From IMG/VR virus record IMGVR_UViG_3300042295_001187, positions 1 to 36,315 of that record: a DNA stretch of 36,315 bases. One strand, written 5' to 3'. A model generated the notes under the pieces. The model searched no databases. It was not told the origin of the DNA and saw only the letters and a list, made by a program, of their open reading frames with translations. The translations under genes were made by a program, and so were the position numbers. This DNA is from a virus. Of the stretch, positions 1-8,259 are shown piece after piece. Within the stretch, counting starts at the first letter, position 1; each line of letters begins with the position of its first letter.

Positions 1-574
1 TACATTGCAAAGTCACAGTTTGTAGCGCAAAGTACGCTTCTCTATCTGTGTTGTACAATGTTTCGAGTTGAGAAACTGTATATCTTTGCCCGATAAACTC
101 TAACACTCGATTTTTGAGAGGAATATTGTTAACATTTACAAAGGCTGATAACATTGCAAATTCAACATCGTATTTTTCTAATACTCTGAATATAGCGTTT
201 TTAGGTTTACCAATAAATGGGTTATACAATCCGCGAAGTTTGTATTTGTTGATTATTTCATAGTATAAAGCAACTTCTCCAAAATGGTCAATTTCGCCTG
301 TACACAAATAATATTCTGTTGGATCTATATCAACAAACAAGCCATCTAAAATATCGCTGAAGTCTTTTTCATTTCCATTCACGATCGTTACATTCATTGA
401 AGCGGTTAAACGAGTCAAATGTGCGTTAACAGTTGAGTCTCTATCTTTATTACCGTTATAGAAATAGCTAAGAGATACAGGCAAAACATTACTGCTACCA
501 TAGTCTTCAACTAACTTAAGATAACAGGCTAAACTATCCTTTCCTCCAGACAGCATAACAATAAATTTATTCAT
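1..574 (-). CDS. PP-loop ATPase, DPH6-like (diphthine-ammonia ligase family), partial
   Basis: The gene starts at an ATG at 574 and runs off the left edge, so only about 191 N-terminal residues are visible. Residues 9-14 read SGGKDS, the PP-loop that binds ATP in the adenine nucleotide alpha-hydrolase superfamily. The later segment around CTGEIDHFGE and the NPFIGKP turn fits the DPH6/MJ0570 type, which adenylates a carboxylate and then usually amidates it, better than QueC or ThiI. The start overlaps the stop of the upstream gene by 8 bp, so translation is probably coupled. In this context an amidoligase could modify a peptide or protein carboxylate, but the substrate is unknown. The superfamily call is firm; the family call is moderate because the C-terminus is missing. 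Confidence 0.72.
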   Translation of the reverse strand, partial: MNKFIVMLSGGKDSLACYLKLVEDYGSSNVLPVSLSYFYNGNKDRDSTVNAHLTRLTASMNVTIVNGNEKDFSDILDGLFVDIDPTEYYLCTGEIDHFGEVALYYEIINKYKLRGLYNPFIGKPKNAIFRVLEKYDVEFAMLSAFVNVNNIPLKNRVLEFIGQRYTVSQLETLYNTDREAYFALQTVTLQC

Positions 575-1400
575 CGCTTGTTCTTTCAAAGTTATAACGT
601 ACTGACATTCTATTCAATGTGTTTTGAACTACATCGATATTTAAGATATCTTCTCGTACATGATGCTTAGCTATACCTGCCCGAAAAGAGTAAATGTAAA
701 TTTTATTCATATGTTTATAGTACTCGAATGTAAAGGCACCGTTAAAACGAGTAAAGACTCCATAGATAAGATTTTTTAATCTTTGATCTAACGGCGATCT
801 ATTCGCAGCAATTTCCAACGCATTTCTTTCGTCAATGCAAAAAAATCCATACACTTTATCGTATGCTTCAAATTGGGTTACGTTTGCTAATCTAACAAAA
901 TACTTTTTGTCTCTTGAGTATATTATATTTGGTACCTTTGAGATAAAAATATTTTCATGAGAAGAAACGAGTTGATCGAGTGTTCCGGTAGACATGAGTG
1001 TTTCGTTTGGCCCATCGAGCTCAAGTAGATCAAATACACGATCGGAGTGTGTATTCTTAAAGGTATTAAAGTATTCGTCATCAATAAATTCATGACAAGG
1101 CGATACTGCTATACCTTCAAGTCTTGTCACTAAACCTTTTAAAAATGTGAGCACCGTTTCTTGATCAAATCGTCCACATTTATTTGGCAGGGCCCAGAAG
1201 ATATGGCCATCATTCCAAAAATCTTTTAATGATACGGTATTATAATCTAACTCTGGTGGTACATCAGTTACTGTGATATCGGCCAATTCAGGAATGAATA
1301 CTTGCGTAGTATGAGGAACACTACTTAGCAACGTTTCAGCGACAGATGAATCGTCACAATAGATTTTTAATCTGTTTTCTACTGTCATTACACTAGGCAT
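567..1400 (-). CDS. Unknown protein, possibly degenerate ATP-grasp-like
   Basis: A 277-residue soluble protein with no signal peptide or membrane segment and no family I recognise with confidence. The C-terminal third (about residues 165-255) has an alternating strand pattern, with FNGAFTFEYY followed by KIYIYSFRAG. This is reminiscent of the metal-binding end of ATP-grasp ligases, where a G-x-F-x-x-E strand precedes an ExNxR motif, but the ExNxR residues are absent. The resemblance is therefore weak and may be accidental. It overlaps the glycosyltransferase-like gene upstream by 8 bp and the PP-loop ATPase downstream by 8 bp, which ties all three to one transcript and probably one pathway. 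Confidence 0.6.
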   Translation of the reverse strand: MPSVMTVENRLKIYCDDSSVAETLLSSVPHTTQVFIPELADITVTDVPPELDYNTVSLKDFWNDGHIFWALPNKCGRFDQETVLTFLKGLVTRLEGIAVSPCHEFIDDEYFNTFKNTHSDRVFDLLELDGPNETLMSTGTLDQLVSSHENIFISKVPNIIYSRDKKYFVRLANVTQFEAYDKVYGFFCIDERNALEIAANRSPLDQRLKNLIYGVFTRFNGAFTFEYYKHMNKIYIYSFRAGIAKHHVREDILNIDVVQNTLNRMSVRYNFERTSDE

Positions 1401-2283
1401 ATGGATATTCTAACCCCGTACTAAACTTATTAACAACTGATTCAAAATAAGTTTCCACTTTCATTTTCCAATCATCCTGCCATGGAAACACGAAACCACT
1501 TCGATCGCTTGCAAGTGCCTTTGCCATAACCAAATAATTATGGTCAACATCTTTATATTTAAAATGACGATACACCGGAGAATACACCATTGTAAAAACA
1601 TCATTCCATTTACTTATAACACCAAATGGTATTTTATACATGGCAGCAATCATTCCAAATTCACTATTATATGATGTCCATATTAGTTTTGCATTCATAA
1701 GAAGATGAAGTCCACTTACGTTTTGAGATATTATGCGTTCTCTATATTTATCCTTCATTTTATCCACAGAAGCATCAGTCATAACTGGGTGTAATTTAAT
1801 CATAACATCGGGATAATCGATTAGCGCTTCTTCCACCTTTTCCCAATTCACTGTATGGAATAGATTAGATCCCGGTAAAAAGATTACTTTATCATAAGTT
1901 GTTTCTTGTTTTTCAAGAATGTATTTGTCTTGTATTTGTTCGAGCATCTGAGATATGATAGAATCATCTATATGAGTGTTTGAAAAAATATGATCAAAAT
2001 TTCTACAATTTACTTCTGCGTTTCTTGTGCTCACGAGTATTCCGCCCATGCAATCATGATACGCTATAGCATTGACTAAACCGTTTACAACTTGAGTAAT
2101 ATCATCTCGAGGTGGAACACCGCCAATAAGAGGACTTACATTAAATTTGCAAGTTAATTCATACTGGGCACATGTTTTAATGATATGATTTTCTATATTT
2201 AAAAAATATTCTTTTTTGTATGTAGGTTGAATATAACCAATGCGATCTACATTCGTCCACATTTCATTGATGGTATTGTTCAT
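1393..2283 (-). CDS. GT-B-like glycosyltransferase
   Basis: A 296-residue protein. The C-terminal half looks like the nucleotide-sugar half of a GT-B fold: a strand KVIFLPGSN (about 132-140), a helix, MIKLHP (161-166), then NAKLIWTSYNSEFGMIAAMYKIPFGVI in two pieces (197-223). This resembles the S/T-x(n)-E-A-x(n)-G-x-P region of capsule-type and CDP-glycerol-type transferases. The N-terminal half is not recognisable. The gene follows, after about 70 bp, the Thr/Ser-repeat structural protein at 2354-2821, an obvious candidate acceptor for O-glycosylation. No strong Shine-Dalgarno precedes the ATG at 2283, so it may depend on readthrough transcription from the late promoter at 2844. Alternatives are a glycan-synthesis or epimerase-like GT-B protein. 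Confidence 0.55.
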   Translation of the reverse strand: MNNTINEMWTNVDRIGYIQPTYKKEYFLNIENHIIKTCAQYELTCKFNVSPLIGGVPPRDDITQVVNGLVNAIAYHDCMGGILVSTRNAEVNCRNFDHIFSNTHIDDSIISQMLEQIQDKYILEKQETTYDKVIFLPGSNLFHTVNWEKVEEALIDYPDVMIKLHPVMTDASVDKMKDKYRERIISQNVSGLHLLMNAKLIWTSYNSEFGMIAAMYKIPFGVISKWNDVFTMVYSPVYRHFKYKDVDHNYLVMAKALASDRSGFVFPWQDDWKMKVETYFESVVNKFSTGLEYPYA

Positions 2284-2353
2284 ATTATACTCGAGTATGT
2301 TATAATCTAACTATTACAGTTTACAATTGCCGATTCTATACAAGTTATATTAT

Positions 2354-2821
2354 TTAATATGTACTTGTTGTGGCACTCGTAGACCAAGAAGTAGTTGCAG
2401 AAGTAGTTTGACTTACTGCTGTAGCAAACGATGTTGTTACGTCAAAAGATGTAGTGAACGATGTAGTGAAAGACGTAATATGAGAAGTGGTTCCATAAAC
2501 TGGCCCAGCTTTGCCGGTCCCAAGAAGTGTAGAATAAGATGTTGTAGCTGAAGTAGTTGCAGAAGTAGTTTGACTTACTGCTGTAGATATACTCGTAGTT
2601 AAATCATACGCCGTAGAATAACTGGTAAGTACGCTAGTCGTAAATGTAGTAGTCTTAAACGCAGATTTACCTCTTAAATCCGCAAAACCAACAGTGCCAG
2701 AAGCCCTTGCGCCAAGACCTCGTACTGGCACACTATTCATGCTAATTGTAGCAGTTGCGCTCAGTCCAAGTTCTACGTTAACTTCACTGAGTGATATAGG
2801 CCCTGTGCTAGGTAATGGCAT
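2354..2821 (-). CDS. Thr/Ser-repeat phage structural protein
   Basis: A 155-residue protein in two parts. Residues 1-54 match a module often seen in small structural proteins of marine myophages: LPSTGPISLSEVN near the start, then GFADLRGKS. Residues 55-155 are more than half Ser/Thr, built around about twelve copies of the tripeptide TTS with short spacers such as TTSATTS and TSFTTSF, and end in STY. At DNA level a 37-bp unit repeats exactly (2388-2424 and 2550-2586). The repeat is mucin-like and a plausible target for glycosylation or other side-chain modification. An exact T4-type late promoter lies 22 nt upstream, so this is expected to be an abundant late virion product. A glycosyltransferase-like gene follows directly. 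Confidence 0.8.
   Translation of the reverse strand: MPLPSTGPISLSEVNVELGLSATATISMNSVPVRGLGARASGTVGFADLRGKSAFKTTTFTTSVLTSYSTAYDLTTSISTAVSQTTSATTSATTSYSTLLGTGKAGPVYGTTSHITSFTTSFTTSFDVTTSFATAVSQTTSATTSWSTSATTSTY
2388..2586. repeat. Two exact 37-bp direct repeats inside the Thr/Ser-repeat gene
   Basis: Positions 2388-2424 and 2550-2586 are identical and in frame. They encode the TAVSQTTSATTS unit. The copies suggest expansion or contraction of the repeat by recombination or slippage. Confidence 0.85.
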
Positions 2822-2843
2822 AACAAATCTCCGGCTTTCAGAA

Positions 2844-2851
2844 TATTTATA
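2844..2851 (-). promoter_or_regulatory. T4-type late promoter (TATAAATA)
   Basis: On the minus strand the gap reads CTAGTATAAATATTC, an exact TATAAATA box 22 nt before the ATG at 2821. It lies in one of the few non-coding gaps of the window and shares the extended form TATAAATATT with the box at 17556. Confidence 0.7.
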
Positions 2852-3424
2852 CTAGTCATGGTCATATAAGAATAGATCTACTGGAAGGGCAATACGGAGA
2901 TTTGCGTCATATCTTCTTACATGATGATAGAGAAACCCTGGGAATATCACTACATCTCCGGTTTGTGGCATATGGACTGTTGGTTTAAACTGCGGCTGAA
3001 ATTCTAAAGTGTATCCTCTATTCGCGTTCGTCCGTGGATCGCTAAAAACAATCTCACCACCGCGGTCTTCATGTTCTGCCATAATATAGAAAACCGCAAC
3101 GAACGGCGATCCTGCATGGTTATGGGTGTCCATACTATATCCACCGCCGTTTCCGGTTAACCACGATTTAAACTTAAAGTGATAGTCATGTATGTCTATA
3201 TCATACACTTTCTCAAGGTATTCTCCGAACTTTTCTTCTGCGAGTTCCTTGAGTCGAGGTATTTTATGTATAATGAGAGATGCTTCGTCGTCACCTGGAG
3301 ATGTGACGACTTCATTCGACATTACACCAGTCAATATAGTTTCGCAGTCTTCTTTACTTATCTTTGACAAATAAACTGTCGTTGGGTACAGGTTGTTAAA
3401 CCCTAAATCCAATCTCTTCATCAT
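2852..3424 (-). CDS. 2OG-Fe(II) oxygenase (2OG-FeII_Oxy_5-like)
   Basis: A 190-residue double-stranded beta-helix oxygenase. The probable iron ligands are the first histidine pair in DTHNH (H101, H103), a distal His in FPGFLYHH (H167 or H168), and R177 in LRIAL for the 2-oxoglutarate carboxylate. The segment GGEIVFSDPR (122-131) and PQTGDVVIFPGFLYH (153-167) are typical of the PF13759 type, which uses an HxH rather than HxD first motif. This family is common in T4-like marine phages and hydroxylates protein or small-molecule substrates. AAGGA lies 5 nt before the ATG at 3424; ATG at 3421 is an equal alternative. It overlaps the upstream gene by 29 bp and is the last gene before the late promoter at 2844. 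Confidence 0.83.
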   Translation of the reverse strand: MMKRLDLGFNNLYPTTVYLSKISKEDCETILTGVMSNEVVTSPGDDEASLIIHKIPRLKELAEEKFGEYLEKVYDIDIHDYHFKFKSWLTGNGGGYSMDTHNHAGSPFVAVFYIMAEHEDRGGEIVFSDPRTNANRGYTLEFQPQFKPTVHMPQTGDVVIFPGFLYHHVRRYDANLRIALPVDLFLYDHD

Positions 3425-3791
3425 AATATTCCTTTACATCTGGAACCATTCCAGTCATTTTTAATGGTAACTCAATATCTTTTAAGATTTTATCATATGT
3501 GTTTGGGTCTTCATCGTATGTTTTAAAATACGGGTCATTACCAGCAAGTAGCATTGGATCTTTAAGTAGTTCGATAAGATCTTCACTATAGTCTTCTACT
3601 ATCCAACTAGCATAGCATACTGCTACAAAATAACTCTTTGCCGGATATATCCACTGATCAACTTTTTCATGAAAGTGACGGATAATATCGTTGTACTCAT
3701 TGCTAATGACGATTTCAACATTGTTCAAGTCATCTCGGTACTCGTGATTCAACCTATGATAGATCTCTTGTTTTATTTTCCACTCTTGCAT
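3396..3791 (-). CDS. Unknown small acidic protein
   Basis: A 131-residue protein of unrecognised family, rich in Asp, Glu and aromatic residues and apparently helical, with no signal or membrane segment. I start it at the ATG at 3791; an upstream TTG at 3803 would add four residues but lies deeper in the preceding radical SAM gene. It overlaps that gene by 19 bp and the 2OG oxygenase downstream by 29 bp. Its position between a radical SAM enzyme and an oxygenase suggests an accessory role such as substrate recruitment, but nothing in the sequence proves this. Confidence 0.6.
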   Translation of the reverse strand: MQEWKIKQEIYHRLNHEYRDDLNNVEIVISNEYNDIIRHFHEKVDQWIYPAKSYFVAVCYASWIVEDYSEDLIELLKDPMLLAGNDPYFKTYDEDPNTYDKILKDIELPLKMTGMVPDVKEYYDEEIGFRV

Positions 3792-4684
3792 TCGCCATAC
3801 CAATCTAAAAGACCTTTGTACCCATTACAACTATCGTCTAAGTTTTCGACATACCGGTAATGCTCAGTTAAACACGTGCCGTAATACTTACATTGCTTAC
3901 AGATGTCGCTGAGTTCGTTCTTTTCTTTCTGCGTCCATTGTATATACTCGTTCCAAGACTCAAGCTCTAAGAAGTACTCCTTATCATATTTATCAAACTC
4001 GAGCACACCAAACTTCCCATTCGGTGTTATATAGATGTGATTATCCGAGAACGCGTTGTATAGTCCTTCGTATGAATCTTGAATATGATCTTCATTTATG
4101 AAGTGGAACTTTTTTGGTGTTGTTGCAGTTAGCCACTTTATAACGAAGTTCTCGTAGTCACGATGAGTAACATTATACGAGTTCGCCTGATTAATAGAAT
4201 ATGGCTTGATCTCAACTGACTCAATAGACGAACACATATTTAACATATTAATCATTTCATCTACGTCCATTTGAATAACTTGAGGCGACGCAAGTATCAA
4301 AACCGCAATAGGGACTGGGGACATGAGCATGTTCTTATAAACGAGCTCAGACTTTTCACGGGCAGCAAAATCATATGACACAGAAAGATACGTGTCGTTG
4401 TCATAGAATCCTTCATGAATCATAGAGTAATTCGTTATCACATTGATGTCTCCATCATAATATTTACGAATAACATTTTTCATGGCATAGAAGTAGTCTT
4501 TCTTCAAAGCACCAATCTCACCGCCATATAAATCGATATGCTCGATCAATGGCACTTGACTTAAAAGTTCATCGAGCCGGTTCAATTCTATCTTCTTTGT
4601 ATCACGAAGTTGTGATTCGGTTAGATAACAGAAGTCACAGCTAAAGTTGCAGAAGTAAGAAGGATTAATACTTACTGTATACAT
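3773..4684 (-). CDS. Radical SAM enzyme with reduced SPASM-like C-terminus
   Basis: A 303-residue protein beginning almost at the catalytic strand. C12, C16 and C19 form the CxxxCxxC motif (CNFSCDFC) that binds the [4Fe-4S] cluster reductively cleaving SAM. YGGEIG (about 54-59) is the GGE SAM-binding turn. The C-terminal cysteine group reads CKQCKYYGTC plus a later DSC. The first Cys normally found before the ITPNGK hairpin of a full SPASM domain is missing, so a single auxiliary cluster is likely. SPASM proteins mature peptides and proteins, forming thioethers, C-C or C-O links, or oxidised side chains. The gene overlaps the next radical SAM gene (4672-5709) by 13 bp, suggesting a working pair. 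Confidence 0.85.
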   Translation of the reverse strand: MYTVSINPSYFCNFSCDFCYLTESQLRDTKKIELNRLDELLSQVPLIEHIDLYGGEIGALKKDYFYAMKNVIRKYYDGDINVITNYSMIHEGFYDNDTYLSVSYDFAAREKSELVYKNMLMSPVPIAVLILASPQVIQMDVDEMINMLNMCSSIESVEIKPYSINQANSYNVTHRDYENFVIKWLTATTPKKFHFINEDHIQDSYEGLYNAFSDNHIYITPNGKFGVLEFDKYDKEYFLELESWNEYIQWTQKEKNELSDICKQCKYYGTCLTEHYRYVENLDDSCNGYKGLLDWYGECKSGK

Positions 4685-5709
4685 GATTCATCAACATAAG
4701 GTGTTGGTTCTAGATTAAGACCATTCGCGTGAATAATCTCTGGCGCAAGTTGCTTCATATGTTTGCAATGGTCTTCAACCATTCCAAAGTTCTTTAAGTC
4801 TTTTACAGTCTTTCGGCAACCATTGCATATCTCGAACATTGGACAACTGAAACAAGATTTTTTGAGTGACAAGAGATTCAAATCATCTGTTAACGGTGTA
4901 GAGAACCCTCCAGCCATTTCATATTCAAAATCGATAGGTTTATCTCGGTCATCACCAAATGATCCACAAGAATAGTAATCGCCTTCAGGATTAATATTAC
5001 GAATATTCGAATCGCATGTGCGACTCTGTGGGCAGATCGTGTTTTCACCTTTTAGTCGTTTTAACATCTGTTGAGTGTTATGCTCCCACGGAGCCAGCCC
5101 AGCTTTCCAGATCTCAACGTATTTCTCATAGATCTTCGATAGACGATAAGGTTTATCTTGATCACCACTTGCCATGGCGTAGTTCACCTTACAGACCACA
5201 TCCATCTTTTTTGCTAACTCGACAGTTTGTATAACAGAGTCTTCATTCTCTTCTGTAATAACTGCGAGAAAGGTTGGTCGATATCCAATGTGCTCGAGCA
5301 TAGTATTCGACGCATTCCAAAAGTCTTCTTCACTAAAGACAGAATAATCGCCTTTTAATCTGCCATTGCCGTATTGAAAAGACGTGGCTACGCCAACTCG
5401 AGGATGTAAGAATAAAGGCTTCCACTTATCGACATTCTTATAGAATGGCCAGAGATTTGTTGTCAAAGAGATGGTGGTGGGATATTCATTTTCCTCTAGA
5501 TGCTTAATGAGTCTCCAGTAGTAAGCTGGGCTCATCATAAGAGGATCGCCACCATTTACAATGATAGTGTTTGTATTGGGATAGCGCTTAAGAAAACGAA
5601 ATACTTTCTCAAGATCTAATTGAGAAGTATGATCTTCTGATATCTTAGTTGAAGAACAAAAGGTGCACTTGAAGTTACAGACTTCAGTCGGCTTAATAAT
5701 CAAATCCAT
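4672..5709 (-). CDS. Radical SAM/SPASM enzyme
   Basis: A 345-residue protein with the CxxxCxxC motif at C11, C15 and C18 (CNFKCTFC) and the GGDP variant of the GGEP SAM-binding turn (VNGGDPLM). A full SPASM set follows: CPQSRTC, then a hairpin NPEGDYYSCGS, then CFSCPMFEICNGC and a final DHC. This layout predicts two auxiliary [4Fe-4S] clusters, as in anSME and sactipeptide or epimerase-type maturases. The first Cys is 11 residues from the N-terminus, so there is no N-terminal RiPP recognition domain and any such element must be a separate protein. It starts 6 bp after the stop of the 101-residue gene upstream and overlaps the reduced-SPASM enzyme downstream. QueE-like function is unlikely given the SPASM tail. 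Confidence 0.88.
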   Translation of the reverse strand: MDLIIKPTEVCNFKCTFCSSTKISEDHTSQLDLEKVFRFLKRYPNTNTIIVNGGDPLMMSPAYYWRLIKHLEENEYPTTISLTTNLWPFYKNVDKWKPLFLHPRVGVATSFQYGNGRLKGDYSVFSEEDFWNASNTMLEHIGYRPTFLAVITEENEDSVIQTVELAKKMDVVCKVNYAMASGDQDKPYRLSKIYEKYVEIWKAGLAPWEHNTQQMLKRLKGENTICPQSRTCDSNIRNINPEGDYYSCGSFGDDRDKPIDFEYEMAGGFSTPLTDDLNLLSLKKSCFSCPMFEICNGCRKTVKDLKNFGMVEDHCKHMKQLAPEIIHANGLNLEPTPYVDESCIQ

Positions 5710-5715
5710 GTTGTA

Positions 5716-6021
5716 TCATATATCAGCGTTAGGCCGATCTTTACCATATTTGTTGTTACATTCTCTAAAGTATTGTGTTTGGTCGATTGAATCTACGCCT
5801 TCAATCTCACACAGCCGGCGGTTAATGGCACGAATATCTTCTTTTAGAAATTGACCATATGGCTCCAGCATTTGGATCATATCCATGTATATTTTGTATT
5901 TTACTGGATCGCCCTGGAACTCGTACAGTTTCGTAATCCATACGTTGTACATTTCTGCGCACAGATCGCGTTCATCTCCGAGTTCTTTTTTCTTTTTCAA
6001 AAGAGTTTCAACTTCATCCAT
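5716..6021 (-). CDS. Unknown small helical protein
   Basis: A 101-residue highly charged protein with a coiled-coil-like start (LLKKKKELGDERD) and an all-helical look. No family recognised. The ATG at 6021 overlaps the stop of the 2OG oxygenase upstream by 8 bp, and the stop lies 6 bp before the SPASM enzyme downstream. Its size and place between two modifying enzymes would fit an adaptor or a substrate-binding partner, but it does not have the winged-helix pattern of a classical RiPP recognition element. Confidence 0.6.
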   Translation of the reverse strand: MDEVETLLKKKKELGDERDLCAEMYNVWITKLYEFQGDPVKYKIYMDMIQMLEPYGQFLKEDIRAINRRLCEIEGVDSIDQTQYFRECNNKYGKDRPNADI

Positions 6022-6535
6022 CTTCTAATCCTACGCTATAATCAAAGCTAGCAAGTCTACGTGTTATCTGTGTAGACCCTGCACGATGCCAGAAGCCACG
6101 ACAGTTATTTACCATAAACAAGTCTCCCGCTTGTGGATAAAAGTGTGCTGTTTCTTCTGCGCCATCTTTGTTGTACCATTTAAAATTTATTGATCCGCCA
6201 GTTTCTGGTTTTTGTGTGTCAAAGTAATATAAAAAGAATATATCGTACCCTTCAAACATGTCGGTATGCCAACCTTGGTTGTCTGCATCTACACCATCCC
6301 AAACAAGAAACTTGTTGTATCTAGCATTTGGCCATTCTGGAAGAATGTATTTCATCGTAAGATATTGCGCGAATGTTGACATGCGCTTTGTAAGTTCTGG
6401 ACTCACATCTTTCTCGCCATTATCACGAGATCTTTCTTCGACGTTTAAAAGCATAAACTCGGAGATATTGATTAAATCAAGAGCGCCTGGTTCACTAAAT
6501 TTAACGAATCCTTTAGTGTAAATATCTTCTATCAT
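6014..6535 (-). CDS. 2OG-Fe(II) oxygenase, prolyl-4-hydroxylase-like
   Basis: A 173-residue oxygenase. Iron ligands are H90 and D92 in GWHTDMFEG and H150 in FWHRAG, with R160 in TRRLASF as the 2-oxoglutarate anchor: the full HxD...H...R set. The core is a beta-helix with FFLYYFDTQ, GGSINF and PQAGDLFMV strands. I start at the ATG at 6535, which overlaps the TGA of the B12-type radical SAM gene upstream (ATGA), rather than at the GTG at 6550. A GAGGAGG sequence lies 14 nt upstream. Family members hydroxylate Pro, Lys, Asp or Arg in proteins, or small molecules. Its coupling to a B12-type radical SAM gene matches RiPP pathways that combine C-methylation and hydroxylation. Confidence 0.85.
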   Translation of the reverse strand: MIEDIYTKGFVKFSEPGALDLINISEFMLLNVEERSRDNGEKDVSPELTKRMSTFAQYLTMKYILPEWPNARYNKFLVWDGVDADNQGWHTDMFEGYDIFFLYYFDTQKPETGGSINFKWYNKDGAEETAHFYPQAGDLFMVNNCRGFWHRAGSTQITRRLASFDYSVGLEDG

Positions 6536-8259
6536 AATATCTCTAAACACCTCCTCGTTATATCAGATCTAAGTATTATTTCGTTCTTTGACAAAAACTT
6601 TTCGATCGTATTCACTCTAAAATCACCACCAAGCTTTCGAATAGTTTTGGGCGGAGTGTTAGGATCGAATATGTCGGCTATTTCTTCTTTTATCGCTTTG
6701 AAGTCTTCAAGGCTATTTATTGATTCAAATGCGATCTTACCAAAGTCTGCCGGCTTTACGAATGGCTCTAGCAACGGATATATGTTCTTCAGTAAATAGT
6801 TTGAAGCATTATTCATAAACCACATCTCTTGCATTTCATCAGTAGTGAACGAAAAACATGAACGTATCGTTTTGAAATACGTTTTCTTGTTCTTATAGAG
6901 GTTATGCCAGTTGTCTGAACCGTCTTCGTCGAGAATATCAGAATATACTTCAACAGTTTCAATATTATACTTCTTCTTATACTCTTCTGAATTAAGAGTA
7001 GAATCTGGAAGAAACATATAGTCGTGCCGAAAACTTGACCACGCTTTAAAATTCCAGATGATTTCTAATTCTGCATAAAAATCATCAAGTGTAGATCCTG
7101 GCATCCCAAGAATAAGTTCAACTGCAGGAGTGGGATAACCTTCCTCTCCGCATTTCTTATTGATATGTTGAGAGAGCTTAATTTTATCTTCAAAGCTCAA
7201 ATCAACTCTTTCAGCTATACGCATAGCTTCTTCACTTACACTCTGAATGCTAATCGATGGTATGATTGAAATGTATTCGGTTTTACCCCACATATCGGTG
7301 CCGCCTTCAGACTCTGAATGTTTTTCTTCACCCTTTCCAACAATATCGAATATAGCATCAATCAACCTGATTCTTCTATTTAAGTCTTTTGCTTTCATCG
7401 TACTGATGTCAGTCAAATTAAACTTATTATCCCACCCAAACCGAAATATCGAAACATCTCTTTCTTCAAATGCTCCAAAGTTAGCATCTGTAAGATATGC
7501 ATCTCGAAAACCAGCTTTCTTCAATGCAAGAATATCACGCTTTACTATCTCGATGTCTTTTTTAACAATCTTAGTACCAATCCCGCCACCCCACTCACAG
7601 TATACACATTTATATGGACAGCCACGAGTTGTTTCGATTATCACAAATGGTTCAAGCTTATTCTCTTTCGCGTAGGTCAACATCTCAGTTAAGTAGTCGA
7701 GATGTTCTTCATATACTGAGTAGTCTACATCAAACTTAGCAGGAATTGATCTTTTGCTCTTTAATTCCCAAGAAATATTTTCGCTTACTAATCTATCTTC
7801 AATATAACAATCGAGAACGTCTTGAATAAACATTTCTCCAGGTTTAGTCGGCTGACAGATAAAATCGTATTGAGGTCTACTTGCAAGAAATTCTGGTTCG
7901 TTAGTACCAATATGAGGTCCACCAAGTAGAAGCACTTTTTCTGGATGTGACTTCTTAATCATATTTGCAACGTCATCACAAATGGTATAGTTCCAAGTGT
8001 ATGAACTGAACATAATGATGTCTGCATTTTCTACTAATGATGCAACATCACTAATATCTTTGTAAGTGTTCCACTTATAAGGAGCTGGTTGCCATTCTAC
8101 ATTGTTTGGGTATTTTCCAAAATGATTGTAGTAGCTTTGGCAGAGCAGAAACGTTGTATTATTACTCAATGACCAATCTGCGTGAGGCGGATTGATGAAA
8201 GCAATTTTAACCTTTTTTTGATTCAACGTATCGGAATGATTCTTTAAAGACACATTCAT
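6532..8259 (-). CDS. B12-binding-domain-type radical SAM enzyme
   Basis: A 575-residue protein. Residues about 16-150 form a Rossmann-like cobalamin-binding-type domain with NPPHADWS, ADIIMFSSYTWNYT and LLLGGPHIGTNEPEFL, but the base-off DxHxxG motif is absent, as in many class B members. The radical SAM core has C214, C218 and C221 (CPYKCVYC) followed by the unusual CEWGGGIGTK. A second signature, ELILGMPGSTLDDFY, is typical of this superfamily. Known relatives perform C- or P-methylation, ring contraction or mutase chemistry. It is a clear homologue of 32917-34944. The ATG at 8259 lies 53 bp inside the preceding gene; an in-frame TTG at 8226 would reduce the overlap. Confidence 0.87.
   Translation of the reverse strand: MNVSLKNHSDTLNQKKVKIAFINPPHADWSLSNNTTFLLCQSYYNHFGKYPNNVEWQPAPYKWNTYKDISDVASLVENADIIMFSSYTWNYTICDDVANMIKKSHPEKVLLLGGPHIGTNEPEFLASRPQYDFICQPTKPGEMFIQDVLDCYIEDRLVSENISWELKSKRSIPAKFDVDYSVYEEHLDYLTEMLTYAKENKLEPFVIIETTRGCPYKCVYCEWGGGIGTKIVKKDIEIVKRDILALKKAGFRDAYLTDANFGAFEERDVSIFRFGWDNKFNLTDISTMKAKDLNRRIRLIDAIFDIVGKGEEKHSESEGGTDMWGKTEYISIIPSISIQSVSEEAMRIAERVDLSFEDKIKLSQHINKKCGEEGYPTPAVELILGMPGSTLDDFYAELEIIWNFKAWSSFRHDYMFLPDSTLNSEEYKKKYNIETVEVYSDILDEDGSDNWHNLYKNKKTYFKTIRSCFSFTTDEMQEMWFMNNASNYLLKNIYPLLEPFVKPADFGKIAFESINSLEDFKAIKEEIADIFDPNTPPKTIRKLGGDFRVNTIEKFLSKNEIILRSDITRRCLEIL

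Noticed and set aside
2327-2551. Plus-strand 74-residue frame rich in Cys and Arg that looks like a defensin or toxin
   Set aside because: It is the exact antisense of the Thr/Ser repeat gene; its Cys/Arg runs are produced by the reverse complement of the TTS repeats. It has no promoter or ribosome site and runs against all other genes.
4672-5709. QueE-like 7-carboxy-7-deazaguanine synthase for DNA modification
   Set aside because: The protein has a full SPASM cysteine set and normal CxxxCxxC spacing and lacks a QueE-type short barrel; no other deazaguanine gene is recognisable, and the PP-loop ATPase fits DPH6 better than QueC.
6532-8259. Antiviral viperin-like enzyme
   Set aside because: The presence of a B12-type N-terminal domain and the CEW-GGI motif does not fit viperin.
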